NCBI GenBank assembly: GCA_964524835.1 | Contig: CAZGEG010000021.1 | Span: forward strand, 18,272 to 82,271 | DNA: 64,000 bases | Origin: JACRCG01 sp964524835 | Lineage (GTDB): Bacteria; Desulfobacterota; Desulfuromonadia; Geobacterales; Pseudopelobacteraceae | Direction: 5' to 3' | Made by a program: the position numbers and the translations under genes | Shown here: piece by piece, positions 15,480-23,917 of the stretch | Position numbering within the stretch: the first letter of the stretch is position 1 | Layout: each line of letters starts with the position of its first letter | The notes under the pieces: generated by a model | The model's input: the letters and a program-made list of their open reading frames with translations, nothing else | Told to the model about the DNA's origin: nothing | Database searches by the model: none

Positions 15480-15567
15480 TTCAAGTATATTTGAGCAACA
15501 TAGCGCACAACGATCACTTATTCAAGTTATCTTGAACAAGGCGGCGTAATTTCGGTTGTTATTCAAG
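15480..15567 (-). promoter_or_regulatory. three TTCAAG sites spaced 41 bases
   Basis: Site 2 at 15521-15536 is a perfect palindrome, TTCAAG-TTAT-CTTGAA. Site 1 at 15480-15495 is the same with two changes. Site 3 at 15562-15567 is a half-site. Starts are exactly 41 bases apart, close to four helical turns, so bound dimers would lie on one DNA face. Position directly ahead of the Fic gene suggests autoregulation through its winged helix. Confidence 0.6.
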
Positions 15568-15616
15568 TGAAAACTATCATTGTTGCACATATCAACCAGT
15601 GTCCGTTCTGTAACCT

Positions 15617-16273
15617 TCACGGACATCCCCCGGCTGTCCGGGCGAATCGCTCCTTGTATAGAGACCAGCGCTCCATTGCTACGGCTCCCATGACAGTGGC
15701 AATTATGGCTTCCGCCTTCTCTCCCACGAAATAAAGCTCTGCTACCGCTCTCACCTCCTGATAAATGAGATCCTGGTTCGAGACCCGCCTGCGATACGGG
15801 CGATCTTCGAGGAAGGCGGCAATCTTGTCTGCACAGGCAATGAGGCGCACCCGGTAATCCAGCACTTCAGATTCCAAGCCTTTCGGATATCCGGAACCGT
15901 CAGGGAGCATATGATGGTGAAGGATCACATCTCCGAATGGTTCGAATATCGTCCCCCGAACATAATCATGGCCCCAAGCCGGGTGTCTCTCCATGATCTC
16001 CCATTCTCTATCCGTCAACGGACCCCGTTTATCGAGGATACGGTCCTGGACAAAGAGCTTGCCGACGTCGTGGAGCATACCCGCCATGTACGCCTGAGTG
16101 GAGGTGAAACCGAAGTCTCCATTGGTGCCAGCCACGATGTCCCATGCGATCTCGGCGGTCAGTACTGAATGCCGGAAGAGTTGGATATTGCGGGCATGAA
16201 GACTCTTCTGAACCAAGATCAATGAATTGTTTTCCAAGGCAATATTCAAAGCCTTGTTGTCGATCATATGCAT
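15617..16273 (-). CDS. HD-GYP domain phosphodiesterase
   Basis: 218 residues. An HD motif is seen at GMLHDVGK (His68, Asp69), followed by RHPAWGHDYV and the GYP signature HHHMLPDGSGYPKG at 119-132. These residues bind two or three metals in HD-GYP enzymes, which hydrolyse cyclic-di-GMP. There is no receiver or membrane domain, so it would be a free-standing cytoplasmic enzyme. The next gene downstream is the membrane hydrolase at 16284, which precedes it on the same strand by ten bases, so the two form an operon. On a mobile element it could lower cyclic-di-GMP to change surface behaviour of the host. Confidence 0.82.
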   Translation of the reverse strand: MHMIDNKALNIALENNSLILVQKSLHARNIQLFRHSVLTAEIAWDIVAGTNGDFGFTSTQAYMAGMLHDVGKLFVQDRILDKRGPLTDREWEIMERHPAWGHDYVRGTIFEPFGDVILHHHMLPDGSGYPKGLESEVLDYRVRLIACADKIAAFLEDRPYRRRVSNQDLIYQEVRAVAELYFVGEKAEAIIATVMGAVAMERWSLYKERFARTAGGCP

Positions 16274-16283
16274 TCCTGTTACC

Positions 16284-16763
16284 TCAAAAAAGTGCTGTTA
16301 TAGACTTCAACTTAACCATCTCCATCACGACATGTCCGGTGGTAAAGAACCCGCGTAGCCAAGCGAGGAGAAGGAAAAACCCGGTGACAGATATGGCCAG
16401 AACGGCTTCTCCCACTGTTCCGGTGACATATAATCCTGCTCCCCTCCGGGTACTGCCCGGCGACCGGAAGGGAATTCCCGTAACGCTCAGATAGTCCTCA
16501 CTCAGATGGAGAAGCGCTCCGATACTTGTAAAGAAAAGGAAGTACAGCCAGACATCCGGGGATAGCCGGCATGCCCAGTAAGACACAAGGGCAAGAACGA
16601 TCCACGGCGGCGGCCAGTGCGTCACGGTCCGATGCCGGATGATCCCCATTTCCAGCAGATCCGGCATGATCGAGCCGAGCATTGCCATGAGAGTAGGGAA
16701 GTACCCGCCTGTCGCAGCATATATGGCTGCGCCCGTCGTCAATTTATGGTTCTGCCATCGCAC
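16284..16763 (-). CDS. membrane-bound metal-dependent hydrolase (YdjM/DUF457 family)
   Basis: 159 residues with about four membrane segments. Conserved polar motifs of the family are present near membrane edges: NHKLTTG at 5-11, GSIMPDLLE, HRTVTHWPP and HLSEDYLSVTGIP. Their His and Asp residues are the proposed metal ligands. Members are annotated as inner-membrane metal-dependent hydrolases, with YdjM as a LexA-controlled example, but the substrate is unknown. It is first in a two-gene operon with the HD-GYP gene and is divergent from the small membrane protein at 16935. A 7-bp hairpin, CTCTGTC/GACAGAG, lies at 16821-16841 in the shared upstream region. Confidence 0.75.
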   Translation of the reverse strand: MRWQNHKLTTGAAIYAATGGYFPTLMAMLGSIMPDLLEMGIIRHRTVTHWPPPWIVLALVSYWACRLSPDVWLYFLFFTSIGALLHLSEDYLSVTGIPFRSPGSTRRGAGLYVTGTVGEAVLAISVTGFFLLLAWLRGFFTTGHVVMEMVKLKSITALF

Positions 16764-16864
16764 TTTTGCGACTGCCCCTTCTCACATATTATTGTTGCCA
16801 TAACCCGAACTATTAGCTCACTCTGTCTTACTTCGACAGAGATAACATATTGAAATCAATGTGG

Positions 16865-16893
16865 TTGACAAAGAATAAAAGTTGCAATAATAA
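16865..16893 (+). promoter_or_regulatory. sigma-70 promoter
   Basis: TTGACA at 16865-16870, a 17-base AT-rich spacer and TAATAA at 16888-16893, 41 bases before the start codon at 16935. Spacing and sequence are near the consensus. Confidence 0.7.
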
Positions 16894-16934
16894 TTATCAA
16901 AACGGAACGGAGTGAGTGTAGAAAAGAGGAAGCC

Positions 16935-17153
16935 ATGAAAAGATGGATCATCAAAATCTTCTGCATCGTTACCGCCATCACTATTGGCGGTGCCGCGGCG
17001 TACCTGCTTGTTGCCCAAGGAATTAAATGGCCTGCAGGAATTCTTGGACTCACTGCCATTGTCGGAATGTTAGTCATACCCAGATTCGGTTGCTGCTGTC
17101 ATCGCAACAACCCCATTTTCTGGTATCTGCCTCACAACAGGTATCGCCGGTAA
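16935..17153 (+). CDS. small two-span membrane protein
   Basis: 72 residues. A basic start (MKRWIIK) is followed by two hydrophobic segments at about 7-27 and 34-50, then a Cys-rich turn, FGCCCHRNNP, and a basic tail. The ribosome site AGAGGAA and the strong promoter at 16865 support expression. It is the only plus-strand gene between the Fic region and the array-flanked cargo. It runs toward the tra operon end. Function unknown; surface exclusion or fertility control would be possible for a small membrane protein here, but nothing in the sequence shows it. Confidence 0.6.
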   Translation: MKRWIIKIFCIVTAITIGGAAAYLLVAQGIKWPAGILGLTAIVGMLVIPRFGCCCHRNNPIFWYLPHNRYRR

Positions 17154-17168
17154 TGCATCCGGCGCCGC

Positions 17169-17504
17169 TTAAGTTGCCAGATAGTCGGCAACTCCTTTGA
17201 CTGTCCACAATTCAGCGGCGTTTATTGCCCCCTCCACCCAAGGTTCCATCACATAGCTGTCATAATCCGACAAATAAACAAATATCTTCCCCGTCTCCAC
17301 GATATGCTCGAATACCGTTGGCGTTAGCCTCACGATGACCCTTCCAACTTTAATGATTACTATACCGGGCTCAGGGCTCGCCTTTATTTCGACCGATTTC
17401 TTTTCGCTCATAACGATCTGAAAGAATTCGTTAGGCACGGTCACCAGGACCATAAGACCATCCTTCAGCAAAACAACCCTCGATGCAACTATCTCAAATT
17501 CCAT
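17169..17504 (-). CDS. unknown last gene of the tra operon
   Basis: 111 residues, mostly beta-strand forming, with no signal peptide and no membrane segment. It starts 15 bases after traG stops and is on the same strand, so it is the distal gene of the transfer operon. The sequence (VVLLKDGLMVLVTVPNEFF in outline, then GIVIIKVGRVIVRL) shows alternating hydrophobic residues and a short acidic tail. No family recognised. Confidence 0.6.
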   Translation of the reverse strand: MEFEIVASRVVLLKDGLMVLVTVPNEFFQIVMSEKKSVEIKASPEPGIVIIKVGRVIVRLTPTVFEHIVETGKIFVYLSDYDSYVMEPWVEGAINAAELWTVKGVADYLAT

Positions 17505-17519
17505 TTTGTCTCCCTCGGA

Positions 17520-20500
17520 TCAATACCTTGTATAGCCACTCATGGATGGCTCTGCACTTGGAACTCTTCCCAGCTCTGCTGCTTTTCCGATGCCTTTACC
17601 AGCGGCACCACCTCCAGCAGAAACGAAGGAACTGACCGCCGCGACATTGTGAATAGTTGAAACCGTCCCATTGGTCGTCCCGATTATTACTTCAGCAGCT
17701 TTTTCTCCCGCGACGGTCCTAATGAAGTCTGACCCGACCCCCTCAACGTTTACCCCCATGGTCCTGTCAGTCCGGTTATCGTATGTTTGCTTATGAGAAC
17801 CGTGGAGTTCATGACTGAAATCCTTAAAATCCTTCTCTCCCCCTCTTTTGACGGAAAAACTGGAAACTGTCGGGATGACACTCTGTGCCCCATGAGATGA
17901 AAGTGTTCCATCTTTCGTCATATTTTGGACGACAGCAGGTCCAAGCCTCATTTGCATCGAATCGCCAACACCGACTCGAACGGAACTGCCACTGGCCGCA
18001 AGCATTTTGTTGATACCGGCTGCGTCTTTCTCCGTGGCCACTGTTCGGTCAACCTGGGAGTACTGGTTGGTCATCGACACACTGGTGTGTTCATCAACAA
18101 CCCGCTGCCCAGTCCAGACTTGACTTCCCACCGTCTTTCTCAACCCTTGATCGACGGTCTGAACATTTCTATTTACGCTTTCCGCATCTCTGCCGGTGCG
18201 GAACGTCGCCATATCCTTTCTGCTGACATCGCCGCCACGGTTGATCGAAAACGATTCGACGTTCCCGTTCCTGTCTTTGGCAAGCTCATACGAAAAGCCC
18301 TTGCCGCTCTTCATCATCCTGTCGACTTCCGCAACGGCATTCCTGCCAAAGCCGCCAGCCTTCAGCTCCTGCTTCAAAGTCTCGACCCGGGCCTTGTCAC
18401 CGGAAGCCACGACCCCTTGCTCGGTCGAATTCACCACATTCCCGTCCATCCCGACGTTCATCGTCTGCCTGCCGTCCGGCGTCGTGAAGTTGATGTTCTG
18501 CCCCTCCATCGCCTTCTGCATCTGCGCGAAACCCTTGTCGGTCAGCTTTCCGCCCTGATACATTTCCGGATCGTTTTTCAGCTGAGGGGCGATCTTGCCG
18601 ACCATCTGATCGGCCGCTCCTCTGACCAGATCGTACCGGGCTCCCCTACCCGACACGTCATGGGAAGCCATGGTCTGGTAGTGGTCGTACCCCCCGGACA
18701 TATAAATCCCCTGGACTTTGCCGGCGCTTTCCGCAGCGATGACCTTCCCCATTTCGGCACCGGCGTTTATCGATCCTCCCAGTTTGCCGGACATTTCGCT
18801 GGATTCGGAAAGCTGCTTCGCATTCTGGAATTGCGCCTTCATTTGCAGCGCCTGACCTGAGCTGAGCCCGTACTTCGACGCGACCTGGTTGACCGCCGCG
18901 GCATTCGTATAGTCTCCAAGGGACTGCATCTCGGAGCGAAACGCGTTGAACTGTCGCCAGTTTCCCTGGAAACCGAGCGCCTGCGCTCCCTCATAGGCTT
19001 TCACTTCGCCGTCGACCTGGCCGACGTTCTTGTCGAGGTTCTTCTCCAGAAAATCCTTGTAATTGTCGGCATTCCCGAAGACCCGGCCCAGCGCGGCATC
19101 GTTCGCAACCTTCATCTGCGCATGAGAGTTCAGGTCCCCGCCGTAATTCTTACCGATGACATCACGGAGGGCACCTGATTGAGCCATCCCCGCTTTCCCA
19201 TCGAAAATGCTGAGGCCGTATGACCTGTCCAGCCCCGCTTCCCGCATTGCGGCCCCCTTGCCGCCAAATCCAACCGTCTTCCCGATGCCGCCGTCGGCCA
19301 TCATCCGGGCTGCCCCCCCTATCCCGAAACCGTTTACCAGATCATTTGAGGCCATCGTCTTGGATGTCATGTCGAGATAGGTCTGATTCCCCCTGGCCCA
19401 GAAGCTGTGCTCGTTCCCCCATGCCTGAGTCGGCATCGCCGAGGAATTGCGCTGGATTGAAGAGGCCCTGCCGGCAGGGTCCTCCACCTCGTGCGCTGCA
19501 CGGCTGCCTGCCGACTGGATCTGTCCCGAGAGGGAGCCGGCCATCATCGCCATCGCGTGACCGCCGAACTTGACCAGCATCCCCGTCAGGACCGTCGCCA
19601 GCATCATGCCGCTCATCCGCAGTGTCCCGAACATCCCCAGTATTTTCGTGGTCTGATCGGGGAAGAAATAGAAGGCGTCCATCCCGAGATTGTTCTGGCG
19701 CACGAGCTGGTAGGTGCTGTTCGCATAATCGATGGCGAACTGGTGGATGATCGCGTCGACGACACCCCAGGCTGTAAGCCAGACGAAGAACCCGAAGATG
19801 GCTCCGACCGCCTTGCCGATGATGGGGGTCGGGATGAACAGCGCTAGAAACGGGATCAGACCGACTGCTACAGCCGTGAGGACCGCCCTCAGGACCGGCA
19901 GCCATTCGTTGGCGGCCTTCATCGAGCCTGAGGCGTTCAGCAGGAACTGGTAGTTGGTGGCGCCCGTCGAGTTGCCGCTCCGGAATATTTCATCGAGACG
20001 CTGGGAGATGTAGGCCTGCTTCACGAAGTCTTCGATGGATGCCGCGCCGAGGCCGGCGCCGGTATTGACGTTGTTCAGTACCGTCTTGCACTGGGTCAGG
20101 GATGCAGCATTCGTAGGGTCATAGCCAAGGGCCGAGCAGACGGCCGAGATGTTGTTCTTCAGGTTGTCCGGCGTAAGCTGGGCGCTGATGTTCGTCCAGG
20201 CATTGGTACAGGTCATCGTCTGCCCGTTCGGCGTGGTCGAGTCATAGAAGACGGTATAGACCGAAGGGTTTTGCGCCTGGGCGAGAAGTGGTGTGAAGTC
20301 GGAGGAGGTCCTCCGCAGTGCATCGACTGTGAGTGCCGTTCCCGGGCGCATGATTTCATAGCCGACGCAATCCTTGATGTAGTTCCGCATGGAGGTGTCG
20401 ATGTTGCTGTTGACCGCCGACAGGGGGAGGCTCGTGAGCTGGTAGAGCCCCAGAAAACCTTTGCCGCCGGCCTGGCTCTGATAATTCAGGGGATCGCCCG

Positions 20501-20960
20501 AGGTGGTAACTATATCCACCAACCCCCGCTCCACTGAGTTCAGGATACCGGCAACCGCCACCACCCCGGCCGGTATGCCTCCTATGGCCTGGTTCTTATT
20601 GTAGACCGGATCATAGATATGGAGGGTCCCTTTGGGCACCGCCAGGGAGAGATAAATTCCGATCCCCACCAGTGCCGGGATAATCCACGACATGGGGGAA
20701 CCGTTTCCAGCCCCGAGAACTTTGGCGGCAACGGTTACACAACCGAAGAAGATCCCGGCAGCGATGGAAAACGCGTAAAACGACATGTACCCGTTGTCGC
20801 CGAAAACCAGGGCCAGCTTTTTGAAGGCATTTGCGACCGCATCGAACCCACCGTACACGTAGTAGTCGAAATCCACGGCCAGGGCGGCGGACGGCAGGAG
20901 GATGATCAGGAGCAGGGCGGCGAATATGATTGATGATCTATTTATCGTGCACATCGACAT
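17520..20960 (-). CDS. traG: TraG-like mating-pair protein
   Basis: 1,146 residues. A signal-like first helix is followed by several membrane segments in residues 1-110 and 345-470, separated by a periplasmic region, as in the TraG N-terminal domain. The remaining 650 residues are soluble, Gln/Gly/Ala-rich and partly repetitive. F TraG has 938 residues and works both in pilus assembly through the N-terminus and in mating-pair stabilisation through the C-terminus, so this member is somewhat longer. It is the last large gene of the transfer operon and overlaps the preceding gene by 23 bases. Confidence 0.82.
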   Translation of the reverse strand: MSMCTINRSSIIFAALLLIILLPSAALAVDFDYYVYGGFDAVANAFKKLALVFGDNGYMSFYAFSIAAGIFFGCVTVAAKVLGAGNGSPMSWIIPALVGIGIYLSLAVPKGTLHIYDPVYNKNQAIGGIPAGVVAVAGILNSVERGLVDIVTTSGDPLNYQSQAGGKGFLGLYQLTSLPLSAVNSNIDTSMRNYIKDCVGYEIMRPGTALTVDALRRTSSDFTPLLAQAQNPSVYTVFYDSTTPNGQTMTCTNAWTNISAQLTPDNLKNNISAVCSALGYDPTNAASLTQCKTVLNNVNTGAGLGAASIEDFVKQAYISQRLDEIFRSGNSTGATNYQFLLNASGSMKAANEWLPVLRAVLTAVAVGLIPFLALFIPTPIIGKAVGAIFGFFVWLTAWGVVDAIIHQFAIDYANSTYQLVRQNNLGMDAFYFFPDQTTKILGMFGTLRMSGMMLATVLTGMLVKFGGHAMAMMAGSLSGQIQSAGSRAAHEVEDPAGRASSIQRNSSAMPTQAWGNEHSFWARGNQTYLDMTSKTMASNDLVNGFGIGGAARMMADGGIGKTVGFGGKGAAMREAGLDRSYGLSIFDGKAGMAQSGALRDVIGKNYGGDLNSHAQMKVANDAALGRVFGNADNYKDFLEKNLDKNVGQVDGEVKAYEGAQALGFQGNWRQFNAFRSEMQSLGDYTNAAAVNQVASKYGLSSGQALQMKAQFQNAKQLSESSEMSGKLGGSINAGAEMGKVIAAESAGKVQGIYMSGGYDHYQTMASHDVSGRGARYDLVRGAADQMVGKIAPQLKNDPEMYQGGKLTDKGFAQMQKAMEGQNINFTTPDGRQTMNVGMDGNVVNSTEQGVVASGDKARVETLKQELKAGGFGRNAVAEVDRMMKSGKGFSYELAKDRNGNVESFSINRGGDVSRKDMATFRTGRDAESVNRNVQTVDQGLRKTVGSQVWTGQRVVDEHTSVSMTNQYSQVDRTVATEKDAAGINKMLAASGSSVRVGVGDSMQMRLGPAVVQNMTKDGTLSSHGAQSVIPTVSSFSVKRGGEKDFKDFSHELHGSHKQTYDNRTDRTMGVNVEGVGSDFIRTVAGEKAAEVIIGTTNGTVSTIHNVAAVSSFVSAGGGAAGKGIGKAAELGRVPSAEPSMSGYTRY

Positions 20961-21684
20961 TGACGTATCCCGCTTCGATGAGTTTCTTGTTCCGGAAGTG
21001 TGCGTAGATCATGGTGATAACCGGGATCAGGATGAAAATCGCGGTAGTCACGAGAATGAAGTACGCCGAGGTCAGGAAGACGCTCTTGAATCCCTGCACC
21101 CAGTTGAAGATGCCGGCGACGCTCTTCTCCGACAGCCTCGCGTGGTAGAGTTTGGACACTACCCAGGTTACATGTTCGTCGGACAGGATCTTGAAATAGA
21201 TGAAGTGGAAGGCGATGAAGGCGACCAGCGCCTTGAGGATCGCCCCGAATGCCATCCCCCCCATCAGGTTCGCGATCATCGCCCTGGTATACTTGCCGAT
21301 GTAGCAGGTGGCCGTCTTCGCCATGAAGATCGCGTATCCGAGGGAAAAGCCGAGTGCCAGAAGGAAGGCACTGAACTTGTCGAAGATGGACGGGTTGGCA
21401 TCGCCGAACATCGGGATGTACTGCTCGATCACACCGATGGCTACCGGAGTGAGGAGCGCCGTGACGAGGCCGGAGGCAAAGGCGCTGCGAAATCCTACCT
21501 CCATGAACTCCAGCCGCTGTTTCGTCGTCAGAAAACGCGCGTGGATCATGCAGCCACCCAGTTCGTTCGCATAATTCTGATCGATGTACGATATCGCCTC
21601 CAGCAGTCCTCGCGGGTGAATCTCGCTGCTTTGGGGGATGGGCATCATATCCGGGCTGTTACTGTTGCTGCCGCTTCGTGACAT
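20938..21684 (-). CDS. multi-span membrane protein of the tra operon
   Basis: 248 residues with about five membrane segments: near 70-90, 105-125, 140-160, 190-215 and 215-235. The N-terminal 55 residues are cytoplasmic and polar. It sits between a small membrane protein and traG, the place where F-type systems usually carry traH. It has no TraH features (no signal peptide, no coiled-coil), so it is not that gene. Probably part of the inner-membrane platform of this transfer-system branch; no family name can be given. Confidence 0.6.
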   Translation of the reverse strand: MSRSGSNSNSPDMMPIPQSSEIHPRGLLEAISYIDQNYANELGGCMIHARFLTTKQRLEFMEVGFRSAFASGLVTALLTPVAIGVIEQYIPMFGDANPSIFDKFSAFLLALGFSLGYAIFMAKTATCYIGKYTRAMIANLMGGMAFGAILKALVAFIAFHFIYFKILSDEHVTWVVSKLYHARLSEKSVAGIFNWVQGFKSVFLTSAYFILVTTAIFILIPVITMIYAHFRNKKLIEAGYVNVDVHDK

Positions 21685-21696
21685 TTACTCCTCCTT

Positions 21697-21945
21697 TCAG
21701 ATCAGGGACCTGATCAGGTTCATTACGCCTCCCCCATAGGCCACGACCGCGGCCAGGAAAAGGCAGATTGCGGCCAGCGTCGGGTTTCTCTGCCGAACCC
21801 CGACCCAGAAGGCGAGAAGGATGAGCGAGATGAAAAAGAATCTCCCCCAGAAGCCGTAAAGTGCCGTGGCAAACAGCTTCTGCCAGAATCCGGTGTAGTC
21901 TGACGCCCTCATGTAGTGGAGCGGGTTTAGTTTCTCGATAGGCAT
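21697..21945 (-). CDS. small membrane protein of the tra operon
   Basis: 82 residues from the ATG at 21945, preferred because GAGAG lies just before it; a TTG at 21960 overlaps the previous stop. It has two hydrophobic segments near 30-47 and 55-75 with a short basic loop (RQRN). It lies between the S26 peptidase gene and the multi-span gene with tight spacing, so it is part of the operon. Role unknown. Confidence 0.6.
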   Translation of the reverse strand: MPIEKLNPLHYMRASDYTGFWQKLFATALYGFWGRFFFISLILLAFWVGVRQRNPTLAAICLFLAAVVAYGGGVMNLIRSLI

Positions 21946-21956
21946 GGTGATCTCTC

Positions 21957-22475
21957 TCAAAAAATCGGATGAAGTTTGGCCCGGATCCGGCTCTTATCCA
22001 CGAGGCCGAAATACCGGGAATCGTAGCTGTCCTTATGATCCCCCATGACGAACATGAAGCCCTTGGGGATCTTCCCGTTGAAATTGAAACAGTGCATCTT
22101 TTCACCCTTGAGCGAATAATCCTTGGCGACCCCCAGGAACTCGCCGTTGCAGAAAAACCGCTTATCGGCATCCACGGTCAGGGTATCCCCTGCATCGCAC
22201 CTGATTATCTTGAAGATATTCGGGTGTTCGGGTTTGCCGACTGTTCGCGCAAGCTCGGCGTCCTCGAAGAAGACATAATCCCCCCGCCCGATACATCGCG
22301 GCTCCCTGCTTACCCAAAAAATCCGGTGAGCCAGGGATGGGGTAAGGGTTATACCGATCCTGCGCGGGATCACCTCTCCCGCCACTACCAGGGCCAGGAT
22401 GATGAGAAAAAGTCGCCAGTCATTGTTCCTGAGCTGCCGGATTGCCCTGGAGAGAGCGCCTGAGTAGTTCTTCAT
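21957..22475 (-). CDS. traF: S26-family signal peptidase of the transfer system (TraF/TrhF type)
   Basis: 172 residues with one N-terminal membrane anchor at about 21-38. The catalytic Ser is in TPSLAHRIFW (Ser47) and the general-base Lys in NIFKIIR (Lys89). The C-terminal box reads VMGDHKDSYDSRYFG, the GDN-x-x-S-x-D-S-R signature of type I peptidases. Conjugative peptidases of this type process pilin or other transfer proteins; RP4 TraF cyclises the pilin. The symbol follows the RP4 usage, not the F-plasmid thioredoxin-like TraF, which is absent from this window. It overlaps trbI and the next small gene. Confidence 0.8.
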   Translation of the reverse strand: MKNYSGALSRAIRQLRNNDWRLFLIILALVVAGEVIPRRIGITLTPSLAHRIFWVSREPRCIGRGDYVFFEDAELARTVGKPEHPNIFKIIRCDAGDTLTVDADKRFFCNGEFLGVAKDYSLKGEKMHCFNFNGKIPKGFMFVMGDHKDSYDSRYFGLVDKSRIRAKLHPIF

Positions 22476-22866
22476 ATTGTTTCAGCTCTTCCTCGTGACC
22501 CAGCTTGAAGACTTCGGCGTTGCGAATGGCCGTATCCGCCATGATGACCACCCTGTTTTTCGGGATGGTAGTCATCACCAGTTCCAGCTTGTCGAACGCC
22601 TTGCGCAGGTCCTCGTCGTTGATCTTTCCGTCCTTGTACTTGTACCGCTGAAGCGTGATGTACCCTTTCATGTCCACGGCAACGATCTTCTGCGCCAACC
22701 AGTGGTCATAAACGAACAGGGTGGCGGCTGATGCGGCAATGGAGATGAGCAGGCAGAGTGCAATGCCTGGGACCCGAATCCGATGTTTCTCTTTCCCCTT
22801 TGGTGTAGTCGTTTGCTCCAGTGAAGAAAGCGTTGTCTCTGAAATCTCATTTTCATTCTCTGCCAC
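22420..22866 (-). CDS. trbI: TrbI-type transfer protein
   Basis: About 148 residues from a GTG at 22866, which has AAAGGAG six bases upstream; the longer frame to 22932 has no such site. One membrane segment lies near residues 32-52 with a short cytoplasmic start, and the rest is a periplasmic helical domain (KAFDKLELVMTTIPKNRVVIMADTAI in outline). This matches the F-type TrbI family, which influences pilus outgrowth and retraction. The gene follows trbC, as expected, and overlaps the peptidase gene by 56 bases. Confidence 0.7.
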   Translation of the reverse strand: MAENENEISETTLSSLEQTTTPKGKEKHRIRVPGIALCLLISIAASAATLFVYDHWLAQKIVAVDMKGYITLQRYKYKDGKINDEDLRKAFDKLELVMTTIPKNRVVIMADTAIRNAEVFKLGHEEELKQYEELLRRSLQGNPAAQEQ

Positions 22867-22936
22867 GATTTCTCCTTTCAAGGTTTTTCTCCCGTGCCCG
22901 AATAATGGCTGGTGGAGTGGATATTTACGCACATAA

Positions 22937-23917
22937 TTACTTACTTTCTGAAAGGAGGGATTTTAGTGAAAATGCCCCGCTCTCCCTCCCGATCACCTGC
23001 AGGATGTATTCAAGTGACGCATCACCATGGATGGTGTAACTATCGTCGATCTCTGCATTTTTGATGTCTCCTTCGCTCATGCCGGGATTCTCGGCCCTCA
23101 CCCCCTTCGCAAAAACCACGGCGGGAACCCTGTCGATGCCGTAGCGCCGATAAAGGAGAGGATCGACGATGAGATTTGCCTGCAGCATTTCACACTCCTT
23201 CTCCGCCGGAGAACACAAAGGGTCCTTTTTCAATGCGTCCGCAACGAAACGGATGGTCGGCTGGATCCTGGTCATCCCGTCAACGAAACCCCTCATCACC
23301 ATCACGATCCGCGGCTCTTCCAGACTTGCTACTGAAGCAGCATAGTTCCGCACGGTCTGCAGGGGCATCGATGCGGAAATGAATACGTAGACCCGCTCCG
23401 AATCGGCAAGTTTTCCCTTCCGTGTCATCGGCACATTATCCGGGTAGAACCTGGCGAAGCTTTCTCCGAAAACCTGTGACTTGATCCTTTCCGTCTCACT
23501 CCTGACTCGTCCCTGGAATTCATCGGAGCGATAATAGGAATCGAGCGTGCCGGCAGCAGCCTTCATCTCGTCCTCGTTACGGTTTTTCGGGATCGTCAAC
23601 TTACCCGCCATCAGGTCGGCCTGCGCCAGCGATGCGGCAATATCCGGAACGCTTATCTTCTCCACCAGGACCTCTTTCCAGAATTTCCCTTCCACGACGA
23701 CTTTCAGCGTCTCCCTCTCCGTCTCTACGAATGCGCGGCCTGGATTTCCGGCGCAAACTCCTCCCCTCTTCAAGAAGACAAACTCTCCTTCCACCTTTTC
23801 CGGAACGTAACAGGCGTCAGGAGTGGCGATGTACCCGGACTTCCCGGCAGCAGACGCCGCCAGAGGCGCCGCAAGCAGCACACAAACGATCAATTGAGCC
23901 CGTAGCCTACGCAACAC
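22937..23917 (-). CDS. trbC: TrbC-type pilus assembly protein
   Basis: 326 residues with a cleavable signal peptide ending near ASA at 21-23. The C-terminal half shows the conserved F-type TrbC core, with VYVFISASMPLQTVRNYAAS in outline, an MRGFVDGM strand, and VDPLLYRRYGIDRVPAVVFAKG, which is thioredoxin-like in fold but lacks the CxxC pair. The N-terminal 150 residues are an extension beyond the short F TrbC of 212 residues. It acts in the periplasm with TraW in pilus assembly. It overlaps the end of traU by 28 bases. Confidence 0.8.
   Translation of the reverse strand: MLRRLRAQLIVCVLLAAPLAASAAGKSGYIATPDACYVPEKVEGEFVFLKRGGVCAGNPGRAFVETERETLKVVVEGKFWKEVLVEKISVPDIAASLAQADLMAGKLTIPKNRNEDEMKAAAGTLDSYYRSDEFQGRVRSETERIKSQVFGESFARFYPDNVPMTRKGKLADSERVYVFISASMPLQTVRNYAASVASLEEPRIVMVMRGFVDGMTRIQPTIRFVADALKKDPLCSPAEKECEMLQANLIVDPLLYRRYGIDRVPAVVFAKGVRAENPGMSEGDIKNAEIDDSYTIHGDASLEYILQVIGRESGAFSLKSLLSESK

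Noticed and set aside
20902..21681. 259-codon plus-strand frame opposite the tra membrane protein
   Set aside because: Very acidic shadow without a ribosome site; the minus-strand frame has coherent membrane segments.
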